This document shows, in pieces, positions 52,901 to 63,083 of a stretch of DNA of 64,000 bases. This DNA is from Varroa destructor. Taxonomy: Eukaryota > Arthropoda > Arachnida > Mesostigmata > Varroidae. Where the stretch lies: the NCBI RefSeq assembly GCF_002443255.2, contig NW_019211455.1, positions 9,395,959-9,459,958 on the forward strand, given 5' to 3'. The translations under genes and the position numbers were made by a program. Numbering within the stretch: the stretch's first letter is position 1; the number at the start of each line of letters is the position of its first letter. The notes under the pieces were generated by a model. The model was not told the origin of the DNA. It saw nothing but the letters and a program-made list of their open reading frames with translations, and did no database searches.

Positions 52901-55900
52901 CGCCTTTTTATTATAAAAAGAAACTTCAATGGTGCTCAACAATGCTGAGAATAAACTTAAGGGAGCTATTATTGAGATTAGCCTTTTAGAGTCGGGCAAA
53001 AATAAACACATTTCGATTTTATTTAACAACTTTTCATAAAACAATAGCAAATTTTCTCTACGTTGAGCATATTTATTCTTTTTTTCATAAGACATTTGGG
53101 CAAACGACTGTGATGAACACGAACTCATTTGGTATTTGGTAGAAACGGAGACCGTTGGCAACAGTGGGTTTCTAGAAGTGCGTTTTAAACAGAAGAAGAA
53201 AAGAAATTCCTGATGGGTCATCTTTTGATTCAGTTTCGGTCATCTCTTGGCAGACGATCGTCAGAGAGGACGTGTTTAAGGATATATGTTAACGTCATTG
53301 AGTTAGTTAATATATAACTGCAACTATAATTAGTAAGGCAGAGATTTACCCATCCCTTTGACCAAAGAGCTACCATAACGACAGGACACTTTGGTACGAA
53401 GAGTTTATCGAGCGGTTTATCTATTGAAGTAGATATATGCTCAAGATATATAGGGTCTTGCGTTACTGAATTTATTCGGGATGTCATAAACTCAGCAGAA
53501 ATCTACATACACAATAAATTATAAGTGACAGTTATTCAGGTGGGGGCTCCTGTAGCCGCAAAACTAACGAAGCTCGTTGTGCCCATACGGTGGTGCACAT
53601 TGTGCATAACTACAATATACAATGAGAATGTATAATGCATGCGTTACCTTAACCTCGAAACGCCGACGGCAGAAGAGCAGATATCTACAACCCTCAAGGC
53701 GAATGCTTGTAGCTTTTAAATTTTTTAACTATTTTCAGTAGTGGTATATAGAAATAAAGCAAATACAAAAGACCTCAGATGTATCGTCAAGTAGCTTCCA
53801 TGAAGAATTTCAGTAGTTTTAACCGAATTCTGTATTAGTTTCTTTCCCAGATTCATAGCGTACGCAATTCAGGCAGTACAAACGCTATTTTTCGACCAAA
53901 TTTTTTTATAGCGCTCTCCTTTTGATAAACAATATGCGCATTCCCCAATTATTCTTTCTAATACTGTCTTAATATAATCAAATTTCAGGAGAGCCTGACC
54001 TTTTTGAATTTAATGAAAAATAAATATATTAACGGTTACATTCAACGACATAAACGTACTCCCTGCAATCATGATTTTATCGTTTACCGTTAACGAGATA
54101 CCCAACCTTTGTGCTACCAAACAAGGCTCTATCTTCGCTTACAATGAAAATGCTTCTTGTCCTCATGACAACATACATTTAACTGCTACGTTTCATTTTG
54201 CGAATGGTTGATTATTATTTACATCCAACGGGGCAGGAAATCGTCCATTTCCCATCGGGTGCTTCCTTACAGCCTACAGCTGCGCAGTTGGCCTCTTCTG
54301 TAGTCTTTTCATTTTGAAGCACCGCTGGTTCCACTACTGGGAAAATATAAATACTTCTAGGCAATCGTGCTGAGGCCGAAGTCTACATAACACTTTCGCT
54401 AGAACTTCGCCGCTTGCCTTGTACTAGGGTAGAGAAAACGGAGAATTATTGCAATGCCTACCAGGTCCACCGCTGATCCATCTGCTCCTGGTATCTGACG
54501 ATAACCGTGAATACCCTTCTTACTACATTGATCGTGCAGCTGATTACGTCACCTAGAAGCTGGCGAGTACCATATTGATCCGCGGTTTACTTGTCATTTC
54601 TTTCGCTTCTATTTGTATATATGCTAGGTACCTTGTCGATAGACTGTTGGACGATCGAGATGTTTCAGAATCCTTTAATTCGCCCCGAACATCTCCCATA
54701 TTTACTTTACTCTTTCTCCGTAAAGATCTGCTGGTGAATCACCGATCGCCATTTGACAGGAGGGGATAGATGTCAGCGTTGAGCCAAACAGTATACACGG
54801 CAAATAGTAACTTGGCCTGATTTGTGTCTGCAGCTGCCACGGCCGTCCTATGTAAGAATTAGTTCAGAAAACAAACACCATCTCGCTGTCAAGATTATTG
54901 ACGACACAGCCTTCTACAGTGGACACGCGCATATTGCCGGTACGGGGCGAGAAAATTATTTCATGTAGCTGTGGCTGTTCAACCAGCCATTTGGATGTAG
55001 TCGGTTACCTTGCCTGAATTGAGCAAGCTACTCATTATATTGGCACAGTTTTTTCGGAGCGATGGCGAATCCTTCTTATTCCGCCCCCTCGGCAAATATG
55101 GCACGGCAGAAAACAAGGGCTTTGTATGCCATATCAAGCATGATATTATCATGTTCCATGATAGTCCCTGGCAGCATTAGGTATTGTCTTCGATGCTTTC
55201 GAAGGAACGCGCCGTCCTGTGCAGAAGCTTTTCCTCCGGAGACAAATCATTTTGATGCTTGCGTTGCAGGTGTTCCATTATTATACGAACGAACTGCTTG
55301 TGTTTGTGTTGTCAATGCAACCGTCTTTTTCATCGCCTCATAAAAATCGTAGTTCTATACAAAGGGACACTAATGGCGGTAGTCTGAACGAGGGTGGTCG
55401 GAGACAAGTGTTATAATGAGATCTGATAATGACATGATTGCGGAAAGGATTCGAGACAGAAAATTTCAAAATGAAACAAGATCTCGTATTAGTAAAAGGA
55501 ATCCGATGCTAACGGAATGGGCCATTTATAATAGATGGTCAACAAATTACCGTAGAGTCGGATATGCTGATTTGGAAGTCATGTTTATTTTTTGCGACAT
55601 CGACTTCTATTCGTTGTAGTAGATCTTCCAAGAATCGCAGCTAAATATTTATCTTTTCTTAGTTTTCCAGTTTCGTTATGAAATATGCTTGTGATGCGCT
55701 CAATGTTACAAACCTGCTTAGTATTGTCCTGCTCACTGCACTTAAATATATACTTAAATTTCTTATAAATTCTGAATATAATACTCTCTGTATGGGGTTC
55801 CTCTGTGCATCGTTTCATTTGGATTTTTATTAGGCCAAATTGAATTAAATTTCACAAAGTAAAGACAATTGATCGTAGCACGAAGTATTTTCTTATTGCT

Positions 55901-58900
55901 TATTTGCAACATGAACATAAACATTTGGTTCCCTGCGATAGTCTGAATACCAAGCATTCACGAATCTACTTAGATATCAATTATTCGGGCGACCTTGCCA
56001 TTTTTATTTTTGGCGTATATCAAAAACAGCCCTACTCTCACAAATGAAACCTGTAACCATTATTATTTAAGGTATATAGCTAATCATCAGTTTTTAGCTC
56101 ACCTGTAGTTTGCTACGATAAGGTTTTTGGGATCACCAACGCCAAAAATAATCGATATTTATGGTCTATCATTGTTATAACTTGACTTTTACACAGCACA
56201 AAACAGTTTCCATGTTGATTCTATTTTTGCCCCATTGGTATGTATTCAACTCGTCTCATACGAAGTAAATTCATATGGGGGGTTGTCGGTAAGATCCAGT
56301 TGGAGAAATGAAGCTTCACCAATCTAGAATTTGATTACTCTTATATGGATAGATGTGATTAAACACAGACAACAGGCAATTTGGGATGCGCTACCTCGTT
56401 AGGGTAGAGAAATATCTGAATGAATCTAAAAGCAAAGGCTAAAAATAATGACGCAGGCGAACAAATTAAATTATTATTTATTTGTGTATGTTTTCATAGA
56501 TCGTGAATCACATCAAGTTCCGTTTTTTGGGCTTGCAGGTATCAGTAACAAACTTTAACAGTAATAGTGCAAACGTTAAGAGAAGAGACTACGAACAGGA
56601 AGCGGTCGACTATTTCCGAACCAAGCTGGAACAGTATGGCAATGCAGAAGTACCCATAAAATCCCTTCTCGGACACAGGTGCGCAAAAACAGCCTTAGAC
56701 TAATTATGACACAGCTAAACAACGTGCCCAAACAAATATGGCAGAAATCAAACTGTTTCGATTGAATAGTCGGGGCATAGACCAAAAATGGCTTCAATCA
56801 CCAACAATGTAACTGCAATTTCTAATTTCATTTATTATAATAAAACAATACTGCTGCTACGTATGAGCACAGTAGGTATCAAGGAATACTTTTCTTACGC
56901 AGCACAAATTGTCCATGTTGGAAATATGTTATTGTTTACAGAATATCTATTGACCCATTTTCGGGCGTGATTCTGTGCTCGTGGTTGTGGTTCCTGATGA
57001 TTTCGGCGTTTATTGTCGATTGATAAGCATAACGCTTTTGGTAGAGATTAGGTGCCCGTAGGTAGGCGAAATTATATCAACCCTCACAATAAGGGACTCA
57101 GCGTATATTGTCATGGGCCGCCATAAATTATTCATGACAGACAAAATGCAAATAGATCTAGCCGAAATGGTATCTGCTCAAAGCGGATTGTAATTAACTT
57201 ATCGTGTCTCGTTATTACCGTTATTAAATATGAAGGCTATGAATATGGCTGGATTTAAAGGGAATAGTAGAACAAAGTAGAACAGTTTTGCTAACCTCAT
57301 CTTTCATGGATTCTAGATCTCAAGCGTCACCTGAAGTGCGACACATTTCCGGTCAGCATGGCAAAGAATTCCGGGATTTTCTTGCGAAACACCCGGACAT
57401 TTTTGTGCTCAAAGATGACCACGTAGTGCTCCGCTCAGTGTTGGAGAACGTCGAGGGAGGCGCGTCGCTTATTCACCTCGAGGAGGATACGAGTCTCGTC
57501 GAGGAGGAACCTCCAGCGCTTGATTCGCACCTGCGCGAACAGCTCTGCTCAATATTCGAACAACACGTTAAATCACGTAGCTCCGTCTCTGTCGACAATC
57601 TCTTCCTGCACTTGACGTCACGTTTTTCACGCGACGTCTACTCGAAGATGATTAAGTGTTCTGGTGACCTCTGCGCCTTCCTCAAGATGAACTCACACAT
57701 ATTTCATGTGCAGAGCAACATAGTCACGATCTCGGCTGAACGATTACGTCAGGCAGCGCAAACCCGCATTCAACCCGATCCCCCCGCGCCAAAACCGCCG
57801 CCACAACCGTCGCCCGCCCAGCCGCAGAGTATTCAGCAGCGGATTAAGAATCAAATTCTTAAGGTAGGACAGTGTAGGCCTGGTTCGTTACCGGAGTGTG
57901 GAGTTGCAGCTTTTATAAGTAATCCAAAGGACTCGGCACTATTTAGAATTATATACTAAACAAGTAATCCTGCTTATGCTATTTATTTTGAGTTAGCGAC
58001 AGCGTACGCTCGTTTTATGATACAAGAGTAACGGACACTAGTAAATCGATTTTGAAATCCTACGAAACGCTCAAACTCTTTCTGAACTTGCAATTCATGC
58101 AGCAAATACTTTAAACGAACAAGACGCAATTTCAAGGAATTATGACAGAGACGTTCAATGATCAAGTGCTTCTAATCGATCCGTTGGTCTCTCTGGCTAG
58201 CATCAGTACTGCTTTCTACTTTGTTTAGGTAGGACTCTTTGGCTTTATTTATATTGCTAACTTCATTTAGTAGTTCATGAGACAAAGTTTTAGTCACATA
58301 GTTCAGCAACACTTTCTTGTGATCAAAACGATCATCGGAATATTCTCTAGCCAGCTTTGAGTAATTTACTGATAAAATCTAGGTTAAGTTTTCTATTTGA
58401 TTTTCTCTGTAATAAATCATCATCTTGAGTTAGAGGATGGAAATCTACTAATTGCTTTTTTTCTTTTAAACCAGCTTTTATGGGTAGCAGATCGTACTGC
58501 TTGACTGTTATCATCTGTTGATGATTGTACACAGACCATCGAGACTTGCTTGAAACGCTTGATTAACCCATATTGTAAAAATAACCCTATACGTTTTTAC
58601 CATTTTCTTTTATATCATTTGTAATACTACAAGTTATATTACGCACTGTGCTGTCACATATGGTAATTTTATTCTTCACACAATTTATTTAATATTCATC
58701 CCTCAAGTCTTAGCACTATCTATTTTAGATACACAAGGTCAGTTATGAATCTTACAAATGATTCGACTTTCCCTTAGTTTTTTTACTTTTAACTGCAAAA
58801 TAATCTGCAACATGACAGTATCGACCTTGATCCAAATTACAATATATCAAACGTATTTACTACAGCATATTATATGATAACGGGCATTGTATCCATTTTG

Positions 58901-61900
58901 TTTTCAAATGCTTTTCGGTTATCTCGTCTTATGTCGACTCGAATGACCATGGGCCACCTTTCATTCTCATGTTCTAAAAGTTCCTATTGCAATTCCTCCA
59001 ATGGTCTAATCGTCAGCGGTTCTCTAAATCCGCTTGATGTTACGAAAACCATTAATGAGAGAGCTAGCAACTGGGTTGGCCGCTTCGAGGTCTCTCACCG
59101 AAAGGCCAAGGCCGCTCTCGGAAAGAGCCGACATCGATCGTTGACCTTACCATGTCTTCCTTCTCCCTTCTCTCTTCCCGCTGTAATAGCGTAGGTACCT
59201 AGTTATCACTGGGTCAATGCAGTTGGACAATATGGTTCGAGCGCGCTATGTTTTCACTATAGGCCCTTCCATAGCAATACGCGATGTGGACTCGCTTTGA
59301 GCGGGCAACCTTTTGGTGCTGTTACTATCGACCATTAATCGATTTATTTCAATATTATTGCATCGTAGCGATTATCAGGTTTGATGACGAAATTTTCGTA
59401 GTATTGCTTCAATTGTCGTGGTGCGTATAACGAATGGAGTTACGCGGTGTTTACCCTACAGTCAGGCTATCTTTCTTAGGCTCTATTATCTCGGCACATA
59501 ATCTGCTCTATCCACTAGACAAGTAGACGTCTGAGAATAATGTTTCTTACCGGAAACAAAAATACGTAAAAAGGCATTGAAACGTACGATAAGAATCATT
59601 ATACCGTTATAAAATTACTGAAATATAACACGGGCGAGTAACTAAAATTACGCTGCTTGAACGAATTCAAATATGCCATAGTAAAAAAATGTACATCTAT
59701 CAATAAAAATATTATGCACGACAGGTGAACAAGGTCCGGGCAGCACGCGGCTTTAGTATTAATCTAAAGAGATACTGCCTGGTCATCTTACATACTGGAT
59801 ACATTCATTATTAATTTTAGAATGCCAAAAACAGCGACCTGATGCCCCGCAACTAATCTTGCATGAGCAAGACTGAGGAAGCTTTTATTCTAGTTTTAGC
59901 ACTCATTTTTTTTTCGCTAACATGATTTTTTTTTTATTTAACCGCTATTTTCACTTGTTTTTGTTTGATTTTACTTTTATTAGGTTGTCGCTGAAAACTC
60001 GGCAATGGAATATCGGGAGCGCGGTGGAGCAGCTGGAAGCTATTCCCACACACCCCCTGCCATTGTACAAAATCCCCAACAGACACTGGAACAGCAGAAA
60101 TGTCTTCAGGAGATGTTGCGAAATGTTCGAATCATCGCCAAGCCCAAGGAGTGTGCGACACTTGTTCACAATTTGCTCAACAAGCAGTACGAGTCTGTGG
60201 CCGTTGACGCCGAAGGCGTCAATCTTGGCCCGAAAGGTCCCATGACTCTGCTGCAAGTGGCCACGCCCGATCGGCAAGTTTATCTATTCGATTTGCTTTC
60301 GAATCCTGCACTATTACAAGACGGCAAATTGCGCGAGTTGCTTGAGTCTGAGCGAGTTCTTAAGGTCATGCATGATTGCCGCAACGACAGCGCTGCCCTC
60401 TATCACCAATTTGGCATAACATTGCGAAACGTGTTTGACACGCAAGCAGCACATGCCGTGCTTCAACAACAGGACCATGCCAAGCCCGTGTACAAGGTTA
60501 AAAATATTTCACTTGCAACCCTTTGTGACATGTATGGCGGACCGCTCAACCCGCGCAGAGATCAAATGAAAGCTCTGTACAGGTAACCAATTAATCACCT
60601 ATTTACAATAATCTTTATAATAACCGTATACCATGCTATGATATACAGGCGTAATAATACTTGACAACATTGTGGCAAAAACACATAATATCTGTTGGTG
60701 TCATTTCGGCATGATTCAATATCGAACCAAGACCATTAAAATATAAGTACTTAGAAATTATAAAAACCTAGATCATTTCGGGTTGACCGCGCCAATTAAG
60801 ACAACTCATTACATACTTTGTTATTATGTCAATTTCAGGCGAGACCAAAAGTTCTGGTCTCGTCGTCCCCTGACGGACGACATGATCTTCCATGCCGCTT
60901 TCGATGTCATTTGCCTGAGTGCACCGTCGGTGCTCGATAATTTGAAGGCAGCAATTCGCGAAGAAAGTAAAAGTCTAATGCAAGACCTCTGCCAAGAACA
61001 AATTCATTCCTATATTCAACCGGACGAGGTAAATACACATAATACACAACTACACCTGCTAAAAGATTCGTAGATCCATGCTACAGAGTTTGCTATCGCA
61101 TTTGTTAACATGAACGTATCCAAGTTCGCACCACTATATATAGGCTTTCTCTCTGCGAACTGAAAATCTTCTGTGAAAACCGCCGCACAATAGAAAAATA
61201 ATGTATATCCACCTGCACGTATGGCGACTACCGTGCATGGCTTTTGTTTTTTCGTAGCCCTCCGTATTATACAATGATGAAATCGGGCACTGGCAACGCG
61301 AATCAGCTATCCCTAAGTGTTTCCTTATCTAATTTATTCCATAGGTGAAACTTAAGAAAAAGCAGCGCAAAGTTGACCATGAGGTATCCGATCTCCGGGC
61401 ACGCCTCAGTGGCAACTCGGTCAAACCTATCGTCTTGTCCAACCGCGAGATCCGTCTCTTGCGCTATATCGAGCTCACAGACGAGGAGATTGCGAAAATT
61501 GAAGGCTCGCCAAAAGTCGCTAAGAAACTTGAACGATTGCGCAGTCACGGCAAAGAAGATGGAGATGAGGAAGACGAAGAGTGCGAGGACGGTGATTACG
61601 GCGAAGAAGAATCAGAAGAGAGTGACACGGCTTCACAACCGCGTTCCGGCGATTACTGGAGCTACGTAAGCGATGAGCCCTCGTCGTTAACGGCCACCTC
61701 ACAAGCGGCCGCCGAACCAGTCAGCAGTAATTTCAGCCTGAACAGCTTGGCCAACAACATCAGCATCAACAACAACAGCAATCATCATAATAACCTTAAC
61801 AATAATAACAACCTCGACTCAATCGGATCAAACGTGAGCAATCTCAGCAACTCGTCGTCAGGTTGCTGCTGTCAGTGCCATTTACATAATAGTGGAGCAG

Positions 61901-62848
61901 GTAGCGGATCTATCACCGGCCCCAACAGCATAGTTCGCTCCGCTGGCAGAGAAAGAACTGCATCTCGAGGTTCGTTCAGTGCAACAATAACAACAGAAAC
62001 GGCAACTACAGGAACATCAATGACAGCCCCGGACAGCTCGCTGTCCCCGGGTACAGCCCCTGTTGACAACACCAGCACCACCGCATTCAGTCAACCCAAC
62101 AATATCAATGATGCCAATGGCCTTAGCAATCACCTAAGTAACAATAATGGTAATGGCACTAGCAAGACAGGCAGTGGCAGCAACGGTTGCAGCCCAAAAT
62201 TAGTGAATGGCAACGTTCCATTAGAGAAGACGATTTCAGCATCGGCGATCAGCGCCATGGTAGACGAGGAAACACAGACATTATCTACGGGTGAGTAGCA
62301 TTGGCAACTGTGGTCAAGCGTAAGTAGACATATGGTTACTCAACAGGTTGGTTGGGGTAAAATGCAGCGTCTTGGTAGAATCGTATGTGTAGATGATAGA
62401 TTAAGTTATATATTTGTGTATGTAATTTATGGGCACTGCGCTTGAATTCTAATAAGTCATTCATAAAGGTCGCTACCAAATAGCAGCATGACTTATGCTG
62501 ACAAACGAATTCATCAATAATAAAAAATACAAACTGGAGATAAAAGATCCACATTGATTTACCGTGAAATATAGGAGAGGAATTGACAATTCGTGAAAAG
62601 TAGTGCTCTCAACGCAACTGAGTTTCACCATCGTGGGCGATCCCTGCAGTTGTTCCGTTTAAAAGATCATATATATTACCAATCTATACCGCTGTTCCTT
62701 GCGTTCTCATTTTTTAGGTGATGTTGTAATCACAAGGGTGTACTTCGAGGAGGGAGAGCGACCGGGCACACCGCCGGAGCCCGAACGAAAACCCAACGCT
62801 CCAAATGCCAACAGCACAAAGGCCAACCCAATTCAGCTTGCCGCATGA
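31742..62848 (+). CDS. egl: Egalitarian homologue, BicD/dynein RNA-cargo adaptor (seven exons, 924 aa)
   Basis: The coding exons are 31742-31963, 56539-56678, 57317-57863, 59984-60582, 60839-61028, 61345-62290 and 62718-62848; all introns are GT-AG and the phases agree. The 924-residue product is near the ~1000 of fly Egl. Residues 1-74 correspond to the region that in fly binds Bicaudal-D. Three related modules fill residues ~11-260. A proline-rich linker (~275-291) precedes a 3'-5' exonuclease-like domain (~350-560) with Asp378/Glu380, Asp438 and Asp525. An acidic stretch (~637-659), an Asn/Ser-rich region (~694-736) and a TQT motif (876-878) follow. In flies Egl binds localising mRNAs and links them to BicD and dynein light chain for minus-end transport in oocyte and embryo. 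The ATG at 31742 has A at -3 and G at +4. Confidence 0.95.
33253..33271 (+). repeat. G-quadruplex-type motif in egl intron 1
   Basis: Four GGG runs (33253-33255, 33257-33259, 33261-33263, 33269-33271) with loops of 1, 1 and 5 bases satisfy the standard quadruplex pattern on the transcribed sense strand. It is part of a short GGGC repeat. Confidence 0.8.
33890..33921. repeat. GC-rich 32-bp palindrome
   Basis: The central 16 bp, TGGGCAACGTTGCCCA (33898-33913), form a perfect palindrome. The flanking CCGCGC and GCGCGG also pair, leaving only one two-base mismatch on each side. It is unusually GC- and CpG-rich for this intron. Confidence 0.9.
34383..34401. repeat. (TA)n microsatellite
   Basis: About nine to ten TA units in egl intron 1. 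Confidence 0.85.
43124..43390 (-). CDS. Candidate ORF with poly-Leu start, antisense in egl intron 1
   Basis: This is an ATG-initiated 88-codon frame on the strand opposite egl. A run of nine Leu at residues 10-18, encoded by a TAG/CAG microsatellite, imitates a signal peptide and is followed at once by GKR and later RNRRK and IKRR basic sites. That layout recalls a peptide precursor, but the hydrophobic run is a by-product of the repeat, and I recognise no mature peptide. Probably chance. Confidence 0.12.
   Translation of the reverse strand: MRFYGSLKQLLLLLLLLLGKRKQQKAELDDRNRRKPVTIRYIKRRLAHTKHQCLAIDAADDDCNEETQAWLPAAIIIVGPRQKQNAIK
43337..43363. repeat. (TAG)5(CAG)4 trinucleotide tract
   Basis: Nine trinucleotide units change from TAG to CAG by one substitution, typical of a diverging microsatellite. 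Confidence 0.9.
46340..46359. repeat. (AT)n microsatellite
   Basis: About ten AT units in egl intron 1. Confidence 0.85.
48501..48539. repeat. Hairpin in egl intron 1
   Basis: TGTGCCAA pairs with TTGGTACA (one G:T) outside an AAAAAAAC/GTTTTTTT stem with a four-base loop. It lies about 20 bases upstream of the candidate alternative exon. Confidence 0.6.
48563..48762 (+). CDS. Candidate alternative first exon of egl
   Basis: An acceptor-like TTGCAG precedes 48563 and a donor-like GTAGGA follows 48762. An ATG at 48580 opens 61 codons that reach the donor in phase 0, the phase needed to join egl exon 2. Read as a cassette after exon 1 it would instead meet a stop at once. The peptide (starting MKSFPPLQTITV) is unrecognised. 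The frame agreement has a one-in-three chance by itself, so support is weak. Confidence 0.13.
50102..50155. repeat. Near-perfect 54-nt hairpin in egl intron 1
   Basis: Arms of 25 bases pair at 23 positions around a four-base loop (50127-50130). The blocks are CCAAAA/TTTTGG, a 13-bp stem starting GTAGATAGAATAT, and GTTT/AAAC, separated by single mismatches. It is the most regular hairpin in the window apart from the AT palindrome at 30719. Confidence 0.9.
50454..50517 (-). mobile_element. tRNA-derived repeat fragment (SINE-like), copy 2
   Basis: On the minus strand TGGGTTATGGG (50510-50500) fits box A and GGACTCGAATC (50464-50454) fits box B; their starts lie 46 bases apart, the spacing of a real tRNA promoter. 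The T stem does not pair, so it is not a working tRNA gene. It shares 20 of 25 bases around box B with 29457-29481. A decayed tRNA-derived SINE head is the best reading. Confidence 0.38.
56539..56678 (+). CDS. egl: egl exon 2
   Basis: It encodes residues 75-120 and two bases of Arg121. The start is phase 0 after TTGCAG and the end is phase 2 before GTGCGC, a weaker donor. It carries the first half of module 2 (YEQEAVDYFRTKLEQYG, then VPIKSLLGH). Confidence 0.92.
57317..57863 (+). CDS. egl: egl exon 3, modules 2-3 and proline-rich linker
   Basis: The acceptor TTCTAG completes the Arg codon and continues SQASPEVRHISGQH, strongly characteristic of Egalitarian. The exon encodes residues 122-303: the rest of module 2, an acidic spacer (~165-186), module 3 (~190-259) and a Pro-rich segment, ending in phase 0 before GTAGGA. 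Confidence 0.95.
57864..59983 (+). other. egl: egl intron 3, 2.1 kb
   Basis: GTAGGA at the donor and TTTTATTAG at the acceptor. The 106-codon open frame at 58874-59194 inside it has no recognised motif. Otherwise AT-rich with nothing notable. Confidence 0.9.
59984..60582 (+). CDS. egl: egl exon 4, exonuclease domain motifs I and II
   Basis: It encodes residues 304-502 and two bases of Arg503. Motif I is VAVDAEGVNLG with Asp378 and Glu380; motif II is VMHDCRNDSAALYHQFG with Asp438. These are the first three metal-binding positions of DEDD 3'-5' exonucleases of the RNase D/EXD type. The donor is GTAACC in phase 2. Confidence 0.95.
60839..61028 (+). CDS. egl: egl exon 5, exonuclease motif III
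   Basis: It completes Arg503 and encodes residues 504-566. RDQKFWSRRPLTDDMIFHAA leads to Asp525, the fourth acidic residue of the DEDD set. His521 stands where DEDDy enzymes have Tyr. It ends in phase 0 before GTAAAT. Confidence 0.94.
61345..62290 (+). CDS. egl: egl exon 6, acidic and Asn-rich linker with LC8-binding motif
   Basis: It encodes residues 567-881 and the first base of Gly882. A basic start (VKLKKKQRK) is followed by a conserved-looking segment (NREIRLLRYIELTDEEIAKI), an acidic run (~637-659), an Asn/Ser-rich low-complexity region with a CCCQCH cluster (740-745) and, at the very end, EETQTLST with a TQT motif. The donor is a strong GTGAGT. The low-complexity part varies greatly between species. 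Confidence 0.93.
62718..62848 (+). CDS. egl: egl exon 7, C-terminal tail
   Basis: The acceptor TTTTTTAG gives GGT for Gly882 and then DVVITRVYFEEGERPGTPPEP, a compact conserved-looking tail, ending at TGA (62846-62848) after residue 924. The join is in phase 1 and avoids the stop that follows exon 6 if it is read through. Confidence 0.9.
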
Positions 62849-62992
62849 ACGCAAACATTGGACGAACACATTTTATAGATGTACCCACACAAAACAAAGA
62901 AAAGGAAGAGGAACGCTGGCAATAGCCATCGTGCGGAGTAAATCCTGAGCGTCTGGCGTTAGCGCACGGCGGACGTACAAAGGAGACATGCA

Positions 62993-63014
62993 CATCACAC
63001 ATGCAAGTGTGATG
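62993..63014 (+). promoter_or_regulatory. Stem-loop in egl 3' UTR
   Basis: CATCACAC, a six-base loop, then GTGTGATG form a perfect 8-bp stem in the sense strand about 145 bases past the stop. Confidence 0.5.
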
Positions 63015-63049
63015 CTAACCTGAGCTATCTAAAGTTCTGGAAGATTCTG

Positions 63050-63083
63050 CCACCCACCCCCCTCACCCCCCACCCCCGGGGGG
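63050..63083. repeat. C-rich tract, quadruplex-type on the minus strand
   Basis: C runs of 3, 6, 6 and 5 separated by 1-3 bases are followed by six G. The minus strand satisfies the quadruplex pattern, and the mRNA would carry a poly(C)-protein type target. Confidence 0.8.

Larger units (their letters stand above)
31964..56538 (+). other. egl: egl intron 1, 24.6 kb
   Basis: The donor is GTAAGC and the acceptor TTGCAG. I found no convincing nested gene. The intron contains a 32-bp GC palindrome (33890-33921), a quadruplex-type G tract (33253-33271), TA microsatellites (34383-34401, 46340-46359), a TAG/CAG tract (43337-43363), strong hairpins (48501-48539, 50102-50155) and a tRNA-like repeat fragment (50454-50510). 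A possible alternative first exon at 48563-48762 is listed separately. The long open frames inside show no family motif. Confidence 0.9.

Noticed and set aside
52892..53221. 109-codon ATG-initiated frame on the minus strand
   Set aside because: Composition follows the AT-rich DNA, and no domain or splice signal supports it.
58874..59194. 106-codon frame inside egl intron 3
   Set aside because: It would be a nested sense ORF with no motif, and the flanking egl exons join cleanly without it.
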